Of a DNA stretch of 15,171 nt, positions 1 through 7,866 are shown piece after piece. Position 1 is the first letter of the stretch, and the number at the start of each line of letters is the position of its first letter. Position numbers and translations under genes: made by a program. Origin of the DNA: an uncultured Prosthecobacter sp. (GTDB lineage: Bacteria; Verrucomicrobiota; Verrucomicrobiia; Verrucomicrobiales; Verrucomicrobiaceae); the NCBI GenBank assembly GCA_947523045.1, contig CANNUR010000051.1, forward strand, positions 1-15,171. Direction: 5' to 3'. The notes beneath the pieces are model-generated. The model was not told the origin of the DNA and searched no databases. It saw only the letters and a program-made list of their open reading frames with translations.

Positions 1-23
1 CTAACCAGGGTTTTCCCTGACGC

Positions 24-320
24 TTAACCGGAACAGACAGCACCGAATGCGAGATCACCCCAACATCCACGGCTGGCCGAGCCGCCGCGCGACTGCGGCT
101 CGCGCAGCACCGCGATCAGGTAGCTGTGCCGCTCACCCGGCGCGTTGCACAGCGAATACTGCCGCGTGATGCCGTTGGGCAGGTGCACGTCGATGTGCGC
201 CCCGGCCGTGAAGGGCGGCAAGGGCTGTCCATCGATGCGCCTGAGCTCAAAGCTGGCGATGCCCTGGGCCTCCAGGGTCTTGGCCACCACGGTGACGGTC
301 AGGAAGTTCACGTGACTCAT
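24..320 (-). pseudogene. Truncated VanB/phthalate-dioxygenase-type oxidoreductase (N-terminal fragment)
   Basis: A 98-residue open frame matching only the beginning of the reductases that feed electrons to Rieske oxygenases (VanB/phthalate dioxygenase reductase family, normally about 310-320 residues: flavin domain, NAD domain, C-terminal 2Fe-2S ferredoxin). Residues about 15-76 carry the flavin-domain landmarks: [12 protein letters not shown], the flavin-binding RQYSLCN, and [15 protein letters not shown]. After SRGGS (about position 92) family similarity stops abruptly and the frame runs through about 15 unrelated residues to a stop at 24-26, so the NAD and iron-sulfur domains are absent. 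The start is well supported: GAGGAG overlaps the stop codon of the upstream LivF remnant and lies 6 nt before the ATG. The product cannot transfer electrons to an oxygenase. The remaining part could lie elsewhere after a rearrangement. Confidence 0.8.
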
Positions 321-329
321 ATCGACTCC

Positions 330-866
330 TCAATGCACCGCCATGCCGACCCAACGCTCGAGTATGGCCGCGTCGTGCAGCAATTTTTCCGCCCCGGCCT
401 CATGGACCACGACGCCGTGGTCCAGGATCTCGGCGCGCTCGGCATAGCCCAGGGCCTTCTCGATCTGCTGCTCGACGATGAGCAGGGATGGGCCGCCGTC
501 GCGGCCCATGCGGGCGAAGGCGCCCAGCAGCTCCTGCCCGATCAGCGGCGCGGGGCCTTCCAGCGGTTCGTCCAGCAGCAGGGCGGGCCGGCCCAGCAGC
601 GCGCGCGCCACCGACAGCATCTGCTGCTCGCTGCCCGAGAGCTGGGTGCCGCCGTTGCGGCGCCGCTCGGCCAGGCGCGGGAACAGGGCATAGGCCTCGT
701 CGAGCGCGCTGCGCGGCCGCTGCTTGAGGCCGGCCAGCAGGTTCTCCTCCGCGCTCAGCAAGGGAAAGATGTCGCGCGTCTGCGGCACATGGCCGAGGCC
801 GCGCTGGTGGGGCGCGAGGCCCATGATGGCGCGCAGCGTGACGGTCTTGCCCATGCCGTTGCGGCC
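330..866 (-). pseudogene. livF: Decayed LivF-type branched-chain amino acid ABC transporter ATPase
   Basis: Remnant of the cytoplasmic ATPase LivF (usually about 235 residues) of a Liv/HAAT-type ABC importer. Similarity begins abruptly at GRNGMGKT (Walker A, 845-866). The frame stays open upstream to the stop of the receptor gene at 915-917, but with no LivF-like residues and no start codon. About 20 residues are missing between IMGL and GLGHVPQ near 805-815, the stretch that normally separates Walker A from the Q-loop region. Further changes are LSGSEQQM in place of the signature LSGGEQQM, and LLLDEPLEGPAP in place of the usual LLLDEPSEGLAP Walker B/D-loop region. The C-terminus (ILERWVGMAVH) looks intact. 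I infer a non-functional gene: 5' deletion, internal deletion and substitutions at conserved positions. An ATG at 854 would start inside Walker A and is not a credible start. Confidence 0.8.
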
Positions 867-914
867 TATCTTGCCCAGGCGCTCGCGGTGTAAGTCTCGG
901 GGTATGTCGTCCGC

Positions 915-1907
915 CTATTCGGCGACCAGGCCCAACGCCTTGATCAGCGGGCCGTAACGCGCCCGCTCGTTGCGGGCGAACTCATCGAGTTCGGCCGGCG
1001 CCATCGGCTGGACCGCGAGGCCATAGTCCGCGAGCCGCTTGCGCACGTCGGGCTGGGCGAGCGCCTTGTAGATCTCGGCAGAAACAGCGGCGATGATCTC
1101 GCGCGGCGTGGCCGCGGGCGCGAAGGCCGCGAACCAGACGGCGACGTCCAAGTCGGGGTGGAATTCCTTGAGCTCGGGAAGCCCCGGCAGCATTTCACGA
1201 GCCGAAGGCCCGCTGCTCGCCAGGGCGATCGCCTTGCCGGTCCGCAGCTGCGGCAGGCCTTCAGCCATCCCGACGATCATGGCGCCGACCTCCCCGGCCA
1301 GCAGGCCCTGCATCGCGGGCGAGGTGCCTTTGTAGGGCACGTGGGTCATCTGCAGTCCGAGCCGGCTGCAGATCAGCTCCATGATCACGTGCGTGGGATG
1401 GCCGGCCCCTCCCGTTCCGTAGTTGACGGCGCGCGGCTTGGACTTCACCAGCCGCACGAACTCCGCGAAGCTGCGGACGTTCAGGCTCGGACTGACTGCG
1501 AGCATCAGCGAGGCTTTCCCAAGCAGCGCCACGCCGCGGAAGTCGCGCTCGGGGTTGTAGGCCAGCTTCGGGTAGACGAACGGGTTGACCACCATCACCG
1601 TATCGGGCACGACCAACAGCGTTTGGCCGTCGGGCGCCGCCTTGGCCACGGCATCGGCCGCAATTGCGCCGGCGGCGCCTAGCCGGTTGTCCACGACCGC
1701 GGGCTGGCCGGCCGCTTCGGTCAGCTTCTGGCCGACCAGGCGGGCCAGCACATCGCCCAGGGATCCGGGCGGACTGCCCGTGATCAGCCGGCTGGCGCGG
1801 CCGCCGCTCGGTTGGGCCAGCGACCAGCCCGCCGGCACCACCAGGGCGGCGGCAAGCGCCTGCAGGGAATGCCGGCGGGTCCAGGAAGGAATTCGGGGAG
1901 TCGTCAC
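915..1907 (-). CDS. Bug/TctC-family periplasmic solute receptor
   Basis: About 330 residues, the usual size for tripartite-tricarboxylate/Bug receptors, which are abundant in Burkholderiales and bind organic acids and other small polar molecules in the periplasm. A signal peptide with a twin-arginine-like start (TRRHSLQ, hydrophobic ALAAALVVPAGWSLAQ) is followed by the family pattern: ITGSPPGSLGDVLARLVGQKL, VVDNRLGAAGAIAADAVAKA, PDGQTLLVV, NYGTGGAGHPTHVIMELI and VPYKGTSPAMQGLLAGEV. I chose the GTG at 1907 because GGAG lies 6 nt upstream. A TTG at 1920-1922 overlapping the previous stop has no ribosome site. It is last in the catabolic run, 11 nt after the FAH-family gene, so it may deliver the pathway substrate, an aromatic acid or sulfate ester. 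No TctA/TctB membrane partners are in the window, which is common for orphan Bug receptors. Confidence 0.9.
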   Translation of the reverse strand: MTTPRIPSWTRRHSLQALAAALVVPAGWSLAQPSGGRASRLITGSPPGSLGDVLARLVGQKLTEAAGQPAVVDNRLGAAGAIAADAVAKAAPDGQTLLVVPDTVMVVNPFVYPKLAYNPERDFRGVALLGKASLMLAVSPSLNVRSFAEFVRLVKSKPRAVNYGTGGAGHPTHVIMELICSRLGLQMTHVPYKGTSPAMQGLLAGEVGAMIVGMAEGLPQLRTGKAIALASSGPSAREMLPGLPELKEFHPDLDVAVWFAAFAPAATPREIIAAVSAEIYKALAQPDVRKRLADYGLAVQPMAPAELDEFARNERARYGPLIKALGLVAE

Positions 1908-1918
1908 GGTGTTCTCCG

Positions 1919-2800
1919 TCAAGTCAGGGATGCGACGCGCAGCGTCATTTCGCCGATGCCGCTGCAGGCCGCACGCACCGTGTCGCCCGTCTGCACCGGG
2001 CCGACGCCTTCCGGCGTGCCGGTCAGCAGCACGTCGCCGGGATGCAGCGTGTAGAAGGTCGACGCCAGCGCGACAAGTTCGCCGATGTCCATCGTCATGG
2101 CGCCAGTGGAACTGCGCTGCCGCTGCTCGCCGTTCACCCAGAGCGCCAGCTCAAGCGCGTGCGGATCGGCGATCTCGTCGGCGGTCACCAGCCAGGGACC
2201 GAGCGTGCAGTAGGTGTCCGGCGACTTGCGGAAGCTCCGGTCCTCGGCGCCGCGCACGGTGGTGTCCAGCCCGATCGTGTACGCCGCCACGTGGCGCAGC
2301 GCCTGGTCACGCGGGATCGCGCGGCCGCCGAGGCCGATCACGACCGCCAGTTCCACCTCGTGGTCGGTGCGGCGGTCCGGCAGGATGGTGCGGATACCTT
2401 CGGCCGGACCCGCCAGCGACGACTGTGCTTTCAGGAACAACCCGAACTTCTCGCTCGGCCGCTCGACGCCTTGCAGCGCCTGCCGGTGGACGCCTTGGTC
2501 GACACCGGCATCGCGGGTGTCCTGCTCCACGTGCTTGCGGTAGTTGGCCGGCGCGGCCATGATCTTGCTCGGTTGGGTGATGGGGCTGTGCAGCGTCACC
2601 TGGGCCAGCGGCAGGGCGCTGGCCGAGGCGCGGGCCTGCCGCACCGCGGGCAGCAGGTCGGCCAGGTGCGCGATCAGCGGGTCACCCATGGGCGCGGGCC
2701 AGCGCGGCGCCGGCAGCAGGGCCAACGCCGCGCTGACGTCGAAGACCTGGTCACCTTCGACGAGACCGAGCCGGTCGTGGTTAAAACGGGCAAGCTTCAT
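1919..2800 (-). CDS. Fumarylacetoacetate hydrolase (FAH) family protein, likely acylpyruvate hydrolase
   Basis: 293 residues with the FAH C-terminal domain: PSKIMAAPANYRKH (about 77-90), the metal-binding acids in DHEVELAVVIG (E148, E150) and the D of AAYTIGLDTT (D179), then VNGEQRQ and the glycine-rich LLTGTPEGVGPV near 259-269. Family members hydrolyse acylpyruvates, such as maleylpyruvate or fumarylpyruvate after gentisate cleavage, or act as hydratase/decarboxylase in meta-cleavage routes. Downstream of a gentisate-dioxygenase-like cupin, hydrolysis of maleylpyruvate to pyruvate plus a dicarboxylate is the best guess. No glutathione- or mycothiol-type maleylpyruvate isomerase is seen nearby, so direct hydrolysis is possible. 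AGGAGAA lies 7 nt before the ATG. The gap to the preceding monooxygenase is 26 nt. The exact substrate cannot be set from sequence. Confidence 0.9.
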   Translation of the reverse strand: MKLARFNHDRLGLVEGDQVFDVSAALALLPAPRWPAPMGDPLIAHLADLLPAVRQARASASALPLAQVTLHSPITQPSKIMAAPANYRKHVEQDTRDAGVDQGVHRQALQGVERPSEKFGLFLKAQSSLAGPAEGIRTILPDRRTDHEVELAVVIGLGGRAIPRDQALRHVAAYTIGLDTTVRGAEDRSFRKSPDTYCTLGPWLVTADEIADPHALELALWVNGEQRQRSSTGAMTMDIGELVALASTFYTLHPGDVLLTGTPEGVGPVQTGDTVRAACSGIGEMTLRVASLT

Positions 2801-2826
2801 TCAAGAGTTCTCCTGGTTCAGGTTGT

Positions 2827-4005
2827 TCAGACGGCAGGCTGCCACAGCCAGTTCAGGCAGCGATAGAAGTCGGCGTCGCGCATCTCCCGCCACTGCGCGT
2901 TGCGCACCTCGGCTTCCAGCCCGGCGCAGTGATACCGCGGCCACAAGGCCCGGGACTCGAGCACCACCCGCGCGGTGCGCAGGTAGCGCCGGCGCTCGAA
3001 GGCCTGGAAAGCCCGCGCAGGATCACCGGGATGGGCGGCCATCTCCTGCGCCAGCACAGCCGAATCCTCGATGGCCATGCCGGCGCCCTGGGCCAGAGAC
3101 TGCAGCGTGGCGTGCGCCGCGTCGCCCAGCAGCGTCATGCAGCCTTCCGACCATTTGCGTGTCGGCTGCCGGTCCGCAATCGACCAGCGGCGCTGCAGGT
3201 TCAGCACCGAGATGACCTCGTGCACCGCGGGATGAGCCTTGGCGGTGATGGCATGGACATGCGCGAGATAGCCGTCGACGTCGTCGGGGGCGAGCTCGGG
3301 CGGCAGCTGGAACACGCCGACGATGTTGATCTCGGTGGCGTCGCGCAGCGGGTAATAGATGACGTGGAAGTTCTCGCCGGTCCACATGGTGACGCCGCGC
3401 TCCTGCCGCAGCACGGGCGGGGCGTCGGCCGCGCGCACGATGGTGCGGTTGGCCGCGTAGCCGATCGGCACCGAGCTGTCCTCAGGGTGAAGTTGGGACC
3501 GAAGCACGGAGCGAAGACCGTCGGCGGCGACCAGGGCGCTACCGGCGAGATCGGGCTTGCCGCGACTGTGAACCGTGACGCCGTCGGCGGTCTGCGAGAA
3601 GCCGGTGACCTGCGTGGCCTGGTTCAGGTCCACGTTCGGCAACGCGCGGCAGGCGTCCAGCAGCACTTCGTGGAAATCGACGCGGTGGATGGCGATGTAG
3701 GGTGCGGCGAAGCGTTCCCTGAGCCCCATGCCCTTCAGGTCGATGCGGAAGATCGGCTCGCCGTCATGAGCATCGCGCAGCTGCAGGTAATCCGGCAGGT
3801 AGGCGGCTTGGCGGATGGCATCGCCCACGCCCAGCCGGTCCAGCACTGGCAGGACGTTCGGCCCGATCTGCACGCCGTAGCCGATCGGCGCGATTTCGTC
3901 CGACTGCTCCAGCAGCCGGACCGCATGGCCTTGCCGGCCCAGCGCCAGCGCGCAGGACAAGCCGCCGAGTCCGCCGCCGACGACGATGATGGGTGTCGTG
4001 TTCAT
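2827..4005 (-). CDS. FAD-dependent aromatic hydroxylase, 3-hydroxybenzoate 6-hydroxylase/salicylate hydroxylase-like
   Basis: 392 residues, the normal length for single-component class A flavoprotein monooxygenases, which use NAD(P)H and oxygen to hydroxylate phenolic acids in the cytoplasm. The three FAD fingerprints are present: GGGLGG at 10-15 (dinucleotide fold), the DG motif in VAADGLRS (159-166), and GDAAHATLQSLAQGAGMAIED (294-314). IGYGVQIGPNV, IHRVDFHEVLLDACR and RYLRTARV resemble 3-hydroxybenzoate 6-hydroxylases, which yield gentisate. Salicylate 1-hydroxylase is the main alternative. The gene overlaps the upstream gentisate-dioxygenase-like cupin by ATGA, so translation is probably coupled. 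Hydroxylation to gentisate followed by cupin cleavage makes biochemical sense. The family call is firm; the substrate is inferred. Confidence 0.9.
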   Translation of the reverse strand: MNTTPIIVVGGGLGGLSCALALGRQGHAVRLLEQSDEIAPIGYGVQIGPNVLPVLDRLGVGDAIRQAAYLPDYLQLRDAHDGEPIFRIDLKGMGLRERFAAPYIAIHRVDFHEVLLDACRALPNVDLNQATQVTGFSQTADGVTVHSRGKPDLAGSALVAADGLRSVLRSQLHPEDSSVPIGYAANRTIVRAADAPPVLRQERGVTMWTGENFHVIYYPLRDATEINIVGVFQLPPELAPDDVDGYLAHVHAITAKAHPAVHEVISVLNLQRRWSIADRQPTRKWSEGCMTLLGDAAHATLQSLAQGAGMAIEDSAVLAQEMAAHPGDPARAFQAFERRRYLRTARVVLESRALWPRYHCAGLEAEVRNAQWREMRDADFYRCLNWLWQPAV

Positions 4006-4976
4006 GATTCAAGGACCTGTCGTTCGTAGAAATGGCAGTGGCGCATCAGGTGCTCGTCGCTGAGGGTGACGACCACCGCATCCTCGTGCGCGCGGTGCCG
4101 GATCCGCACGCCCATCGGGGCGATGAACACGTCGCCGAACGCCCACTCGAACGTGTGCTCGCCAATCTCGCTGCAACCGCTGCCACCCAGCACCACGTGA
4201 ATCTGGTTTGCCCGGTGCCGGTACGCCGCGTGCGCCCAGGCCGCGGCCCAACGGTGCACCTGGATGGTGATGGTCGGCATCAGCGGACTGGTGCAATCGA
4301 TGGTGGGGCCGAGCAGCGGGTCCGCTTCGGCGCAGTCGAGCCGGGAACGGATTTCCTGCCAGGTGATGCGCATCGGCGAGGTCTCGACCGCCTCGATGTC
4401 GGTTTCCCAGCCTCCCGGGTACTCCTCGATATTCATGGGCTCGAGCAGCTGCACCAGGGGCAGGTCGAGGCAGTCGAACCAGTAGGCCTGCTGCGTGCCG
4501 TCGTGGCCGTGGCCGTGCCAGTAGCCCCCAGGGGTGAGCACGATGTCCCCGCTTTCCATCGGGTGCCGCTTTCCGTTCACCACGGAGTAAGAGCCGCGCG
4601 ATTCGAGGATCACCCGCAGCGCGTGCGAGCTGTGGCGGTGCGAGCGCGCCTTCTCGCCCGGCAGGATCGACTGGTAGGCGCCGACCAGCGTGCGCGTGGT
4701 GGCGAAGTCGTTGTCCGGGATCGGATTGCGCAGCACGAAGTTGCGCCGCTCGGCCAGGTCGGTGCCGATCACGCGACCGGCCGCCTGCAACGCCGGCTTC
4801 AGCTCTGCATAGCGCCAGTGGGCGGGCACGAAGGCGGAGGGGCGCTGCGGCCACATCAGGGGGCGCTGGCGAGGAATCCACCCGGGCGTGCAGTTGCGGG
4901 TCGCGATCGCGGCCACGAGTTCGTCGACCTGGCCGATCCGGTGCAGGTCGCGCATCGGTGCGCTTGCGGTGGTCAT
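4002..4976 (-). CDS. Gentisate 1,2-dioxygenase-like double-cupin ring-cleavage enzyme
   Basis: 324 residues in two cupin halves. The N-terminal cupin has LPGEKARSHRHSSHALRVIL with the HRH iron-ligand pair (H113, H115), RGSYSVVNGKRHPMESGD, and the third ligand in GGYWHGHGHDG (H154), then WFDCLDLPLVQLLEP, which is characteristic of gentisate dioxygenases. The C-terminal cupin (from about 235) keeps YRHRANQIHVVLGGSG and GDVFIAPMGVRIRHRA. Gentisate dioxygenases use Fe(II) and oxygen to open the ring of 2,5-dihydroxybenzoate to maleylpyruvate. Related enzymes cleave salicylate or 1-hydroxy-2-naphthoate, so the substrate is tentative. The start is supported by GGAGG about 10 nt upstream. It overlaps both neighbours by ATGA: the Rieske oxygenase before it and the flavin hydroxylase after it. 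Confidence 0.9.
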   Translation of the reverse strand: MTTASAPMRDLHRIGQVDELVAAIATRNCTPGWIPRQRPLMWPQRPSAFVPAHWRYAELKPALQAAGRVIGTDLAERRNFVLRNPIPDNDFATTRTLVGAYQSILPGEKARSHRHSSHALRVILESRGSYSVVNGKRHPMESGDIVLTPGGYWHGHGHDGTQQAYWFDCLDLPLVQLLEPMNIEEYPGGWETDIEAVETSPMRITWQEIRSRLDCAEADPLLGPTIDCTSPLMPTITIQVHRWAAAWAHAAYRHRANQIHVVLGGSGCSEIGEHTFEWAFGDVFIAPMGVRIRHRAHEDAVVVTLSDEHLMRHCHFYERQVLES

Positions 4977-5989
4977 GCTGCCTGCCCTCCTTCGGCGGCC
5001 AGCAGCCGGTTCATCAGCCGATCGGCCTGGATGCAGCCGGTGTCGCTGGGCACCGCGACCGGCTGCCAGCCGGCCGGCGCCGTCTCCAGCAGCTTCTGCT
5101 GCTGTTCCAGGATGTGCACGTCTTCCAGGAAGGTGTTGCGATTGAGTTCGTGCTGCATGCGCGTCACCTCCTGGTCATCGACGGCGAAGTTGCGCACGAG
5201 GCCCCAGAAATAGTGGGTGGAGCGCTCGGTCTCCGGCGTAAGCGAGTTCAGCACGTAGAACTCCGCCACGCGGTCGTCGTCGTCGCCAGCTACCGCGCTC
5301 ACGGTGGTGTTGATCAGAACGTACGAAGCCGGGCGGAAATCGATGCGCTGGCGGTGGTCCACCCGGCCCTTGAAGCCCGGGATGCGCTTAAAGAAAGGCG
5401 ACGGCTCGATGCCCAGCATGTCGCGCTTCACCCGCACCAGGCGGTTGTCCACACTGGTCTGGATCGGCGTTTCGGTAACCGCGGCCGTGGCCAGCGTCTT
5501 CTTGTGGACGAAGCGGGCGTGGGTCAGGTCCAGCAGGTTGTCGCGCACCAGCGTGTAGTTGGACTTCACGTGCAGGTAATCGCTGTCGCCGGCCCAGCCC
5601 GGCTCGGTCATCCAGCGGAAATCCGGCAGCAACGCTTCGTCGGCGAGCGCCGCATCGCCCATCCAGACGAAGATCCAGCCCCAGCGGTCGATCACCGGGA
5701 AGCTGCGCACGCAGGCCTTGGCCGGAATCGTGACACCGCCCGGGATGTGGTTGCAGCGGCCGGTCGGGTCGAAGGAGAAACCGTGGTAGCCGCAGACCAG
5801 CGATTCCCCCACCACTTCGCCGGTCGAGAGCGGGGCGCCGCGGTGCGGGCAGCGGTCGTGCAGCGCGGTGGCCTTGCCCGAGGCAGTGCGGAACAGGGCC
5901 AGCGGCTCACCGAGCAGCACGCGCTGCAGTGGCCGGTCGGTCAGTTCGCGGCTGAGGGCCGCCACGTACCATTCGTTGCGCAGGAACAT
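4973..5989 (-). CDS. Rieske non-heme iron oxygenase, alpha (oxygenase) subunit
   Basis: 338 residues, the size of VanA/phthalate-dioxygenase-type oxygenases that work without a beta subunit. The N-terminal Rieske domain carries CPHRGA (C47, H49) and CGYHGF (C66, H69), which hold the 2Fe-2S cluster. The catalytic domain has NLLDLTHARFVH (151-162: N151, D154, H157, H162), with the third iron ligand probably D290 in FLEDVHILEQQQ. Such enzymes hydroxylate rings or O-demethylate methoxybenzoates using electrons from a VanB-type reductase. No complete reductase is in the operon; the only one in the window is the truncated copy at 24-320. The start at 5989 is set by GGAGACGAGAG just upstream and by the family-typical MFLRNEWYVAALSREL. 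The same frame is open upstream into the SDR gene, but only because of that gene's frameshift. Confidence 0.92.
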   Translation of the reverse strand: MFLRNEWYVAALSRELTDRPLQRVLLGEPLALFRTASGKATALHDRCPHRGAPLSTGEVVGESLVCGYHGFSFDPTGRCNHIPGGVTIPAKACVRSFPVIDRWGWIFVWMGDAALADEALLPDFRWMTEPGWAGDSDYLHVKSNYTLVRDNLLDLTHARFVHKKTLATAAVTETPIQTSVDNRLVRVKRDMLGIEPSPFFKRIPGFKGRVDHRQRIDFRPASYVLINTTVSAVAGDDDDRVAEFYVLNSLTPETERSTHYFWGLVRNFAVDDQEVTRMQHELNRNTFLEDVHILEQQQKLLETAPAGWQPVAVPSDTGCIQADRLMNRLLAAEGGQAA

Positions 5990-6000
5990 CTCTCGTCTCC

Positions 6001-6766
6001 TTACAGGAAGGCAATGCCGCCGTCGACCAGCACCGACTGGCCGGTCATGAAATCGCTGGCCGGCGAGGCCAGGAACAGCACCGTACCCACCAGGTCGTCC
6101 GGCCGGCCCAGGCGCTTGACGGCCTGCATCTCGATCACCTTGGCGCGCATCGCGTCCGAGCGGCCGGTGTTCTCCACTTCGGTTTCGGTCAGGCCTGGCA
6201 GCAGGCAATTGACAGTGACGCCGTCCGGGCCCAATTCCTTGGCCATTGCGCGCGTCATGCCGATGACCGCCGCCTTCGAGGTGACGTAGTGACAGAACAT
6301 CGGCGCGCCGAGCGGGACCGTCGACGACGACACGTTGATAATCCGGCCCCAGCCGGCGGCGCGCATGCCCCGCCGCCACCGCGCTGGCGCATATCCAGCT
6401 GCCGGTGACGTTGACCCGAAGCACCCGGTCCCACTCCTGCGGCGGAATGGCGTCGAACGGCTGGCGACCGAGGGTGGCGAAGATCGCGGCGTTGTTGACC
6501 AGCACTTCGACCGGGCCGAGGGTGCCGCGGATGCGTTCAACGGCGCGCGCCACCGACGCCGGATCGCAGACGTCGGCGCAAGCGGCGAGGGCCTGGCCGC
6601 CTTCGGCATCGATTTCGGCCGCGACTGCGGCGGCCGCAGCCTCGTTGATCTCGACGATTGCCACCCGGGCGCCGGCGCGGGCGAATTCCAGGGCGTAGGT
6701 GCGGCCAATGCCTTGGCCGGCGCCGGTGATCATGACGACCCGGTTCTTGACATCAATCTGATTCAT
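6001..6766 (-). pseudogene. Short-chain dehydrogenase/reductase (SDR), interrupted by a one-base frameshift
   Basis: Full-length classical SDR content (about 255 residues) split between two frames. The first frame gives MNQIDVKNRVVMITGAGQG with the cofactor motif TGAGQGIG, VEVLVNNAAIF (NNA motif) and VLRVNVTGSWICASAVAAG. The second frame gives MRAAGWGRIINVSSSTVPLG, the catalytic YVTSKAA (Y-x-x-x-K), VNCLLPGLTETE and the terminal SGQSVLVDGG-like FMTGQSVLVDGGIAFL. The break is at CCCC (plus strand 6368-6371); one C fewer restores VAAG-MRAAGWGRI. The span is not a multiple of three. SDRs of this kind oxidise alcohols or cis-dihydrodiols with NAD(P). I use the ATG at 6766; another at 6778 lies 1 nt after the upstream stop, and neither has a strong ribosome site. 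All other family features are intact, so a recent mutation or sequencing error is likely. Confidence 0.88.
6368..6371. other. Site of the SDR frameshift (C4 run)
   Basis: Four consecutive C on the plus strand (GGGG on the coding strand) where conserved SDR residues pass from one frame to another. Removing one base joins AVAAG to MRAAGWGRIINVSS in a single frame. Homopolymer length change is the direct observation; whether it is biological or technical is unknown. Confidence 0.8.
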
Positions 6767-6779
6767 GGTATGGCTCATT

Positions 6780-7850
6780 TCAGGAGGGACGAAGCAGCCG
6801 GCCGCCGATTTCCTCGCCGTCGGCGGCGTAGCGGTAGGCGCGGAACAGGGAATTGCACGGGCCGTCGCCGGGGAAGACGGGCGTGAAGAACGGACAGACG
6901 TACTCCCACACGACTTCGCCGGCACGGGTGACCTCGAACACGCGGCCGCTCAGGCCCTCGCAGGCCAGCGTGTTGCCGTTCGGCAGCCGCTGCGCGCCGC
7001 TAATGATGGGGCTGAAGAAAGTCCAGCTTTGTGGCGCGCGGTACTGCCACACCGTCTCGCCGCTGCGTGGATCGATCTCGAGCACGCGGGAGGCCGGCGG
7101 CAGGATCAGGTTGCTCATGCCGTTGGCGAACAGCAGGACGTTGCCGTTGTCCAGGATCTGGGCGTCGTGCTGGTGGCCCCAGGCCGGGTCGCGCTTCTCC
7201 CAGCGAACCTGGCCGTCGCGACCGATGGCCATGATGGTGTCGATGTGGCGGAAGCTGACCAGCACGCCTCCGTCGGGCAGCGGGCAGCAGGAGTTGGCGT
7301 GCGCGAATTCCCAACGCCAGCAGTCGTGCGCCAGCGGGTAACGTTCGATATCCAGGCTGTGGGCATGCCATTCCCAGGCGGTATCGCCGGCCGGCGTCAC
7401 CTCGCGCAGGTAGTCATTGAACACGCGACCGCCCTTGGCCGACTCCGTTCCGGCCACCCCACCGCGCAGCAGGCGGGCGCGCTCGGGCGGCATCTCCTCC
7501 CAGCCGATGTACAGCGTGTTCCCGTTCGGCAGCCGGCGGAAGTCGTGGTGCTGGCCGTGGTCGACGTACTCCCACACCAGGTTGCCGTTCCAGTCGTATT
7601 CCTGGAAATGCCCGCCCTTGCCCTCGATGATCGGCGGCCCCTCGGCCGTCATGGTGGTCACCAGCAGGTGGCCGCCCGGCAGCAGGGTGGCGAGCGAGCC
7701 GAGCCGTCCCGGCAATTGCCACTGGTGGACGATCTCGCCCTGCATGCCCACCAGGTAGCAGGTGCGGCCGCGCAGGGGTGCGATCAGCGTGTAGCCGGGA
7801 CAGGCCTGCCGCGCGTCGCTGGCCAGTAGGCCCACCGGTCCGATCTTCAT
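6780..7850 (-). CDS. Arylsulfotransferase (ASST)-like beta-propeller protein, no signal peptide
   Basis: 356 residues built of repeated blades: LPGGHLL, LPNGNTLYIG (108-116), LPDGGVLVS (191-199), LDNGNVLLF (233-241) and LPNGNTLACEG (289-299), each followed by a stretch ending in a VWEY/VRWE-type strand. EFAHANS with VSFRHIDTIMAIGRDGQVRW (181-217) and GHQHDAQ (225-231) match the pattern of bacterial arylsulfate sulfotransferases, which move sulfate between phenols through a histidine intermediate. Known ASSTs are periplasmic with signal peptides; this protein begins MKIGPVGLLASDARQ with none, so it is predicted cytosolic. I cannot place the catalytic histidine with certainty, so it could be a non-catalytic propeller or a different esterase-like activity. 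GGAGG lies 5 nt before the ATG. It sits 16 nt after the ALDH gene and in the same run as a sulfatase, which supports a link to sulfated substrates. Confidence 0.78.
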   Translation of the reverse strand: MKIGPVGLLASDARQACPGYTLIAPLRGRTCYLVGMQGEIVHQWQLPGRLGSLATLLPGGHLLVTTMTAEGPPIIEGKGGHFQEYDWNGNLVWEYVDHGQHHDFRRLPNGNTLYIGWEEMPPERARLLRGGVAGTESAKGGRVFNDYLREVTPAGDTAWEWHAHSLDIERYPLAHDCWRWEFAHANSCCPLPDGGVLVSFRHIDTIMAIGRDGQVRWEKRDPAWGHQHDAQILDNGNVLLFANGMSNLILPPASRVLEIDPRSGETVWQYRAPQSWTFFSPIISGAQRLPNGNTLACEGLSGRVFEVTRAGEVVWEYVCPFFTPVFPGDGPCNSLFRAYRYAADGEEIGGRLLRPS

Positions 7851-7866
7851 CGTTGCCTCCGCTGCA

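Noticed and set aside
1..20. CCAGGGTTTTCCC near the window start resembles the lacZ-alpha/M13 primer region of cloning vectors
   Set aside because: Only 13 bases agree and the flanking bases differ. It is also a small natural palindrome (CAGGG-TTTT-CCCTG).
1920..1922. TTG as start codon of the Bug receptor gene
   Set aside because: It has no ribosome site, while the GTG at 1907 has GGAG at ideal spacing and still keeps the full signal peptide.
4958..6289. Long plus-strand open frame of 443 codons
   Set aside because: It is antisense to the Rieske and SDR genes, has Arg/Val/His-rich low-information sequence with no motif, and arises from the GC-rich third positions of the opposite strand.
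4973..6925. One continuous minus-strand frame that could be read as a 650-residue SDR-Rieske fusion protein
   Set aside because: The middle has no family similarity and is the out-of-frame part of the SDR gene. The intact SDR C-terminus lies in another frame, and the Rieske gene has its own ribosome site and start at 5989.
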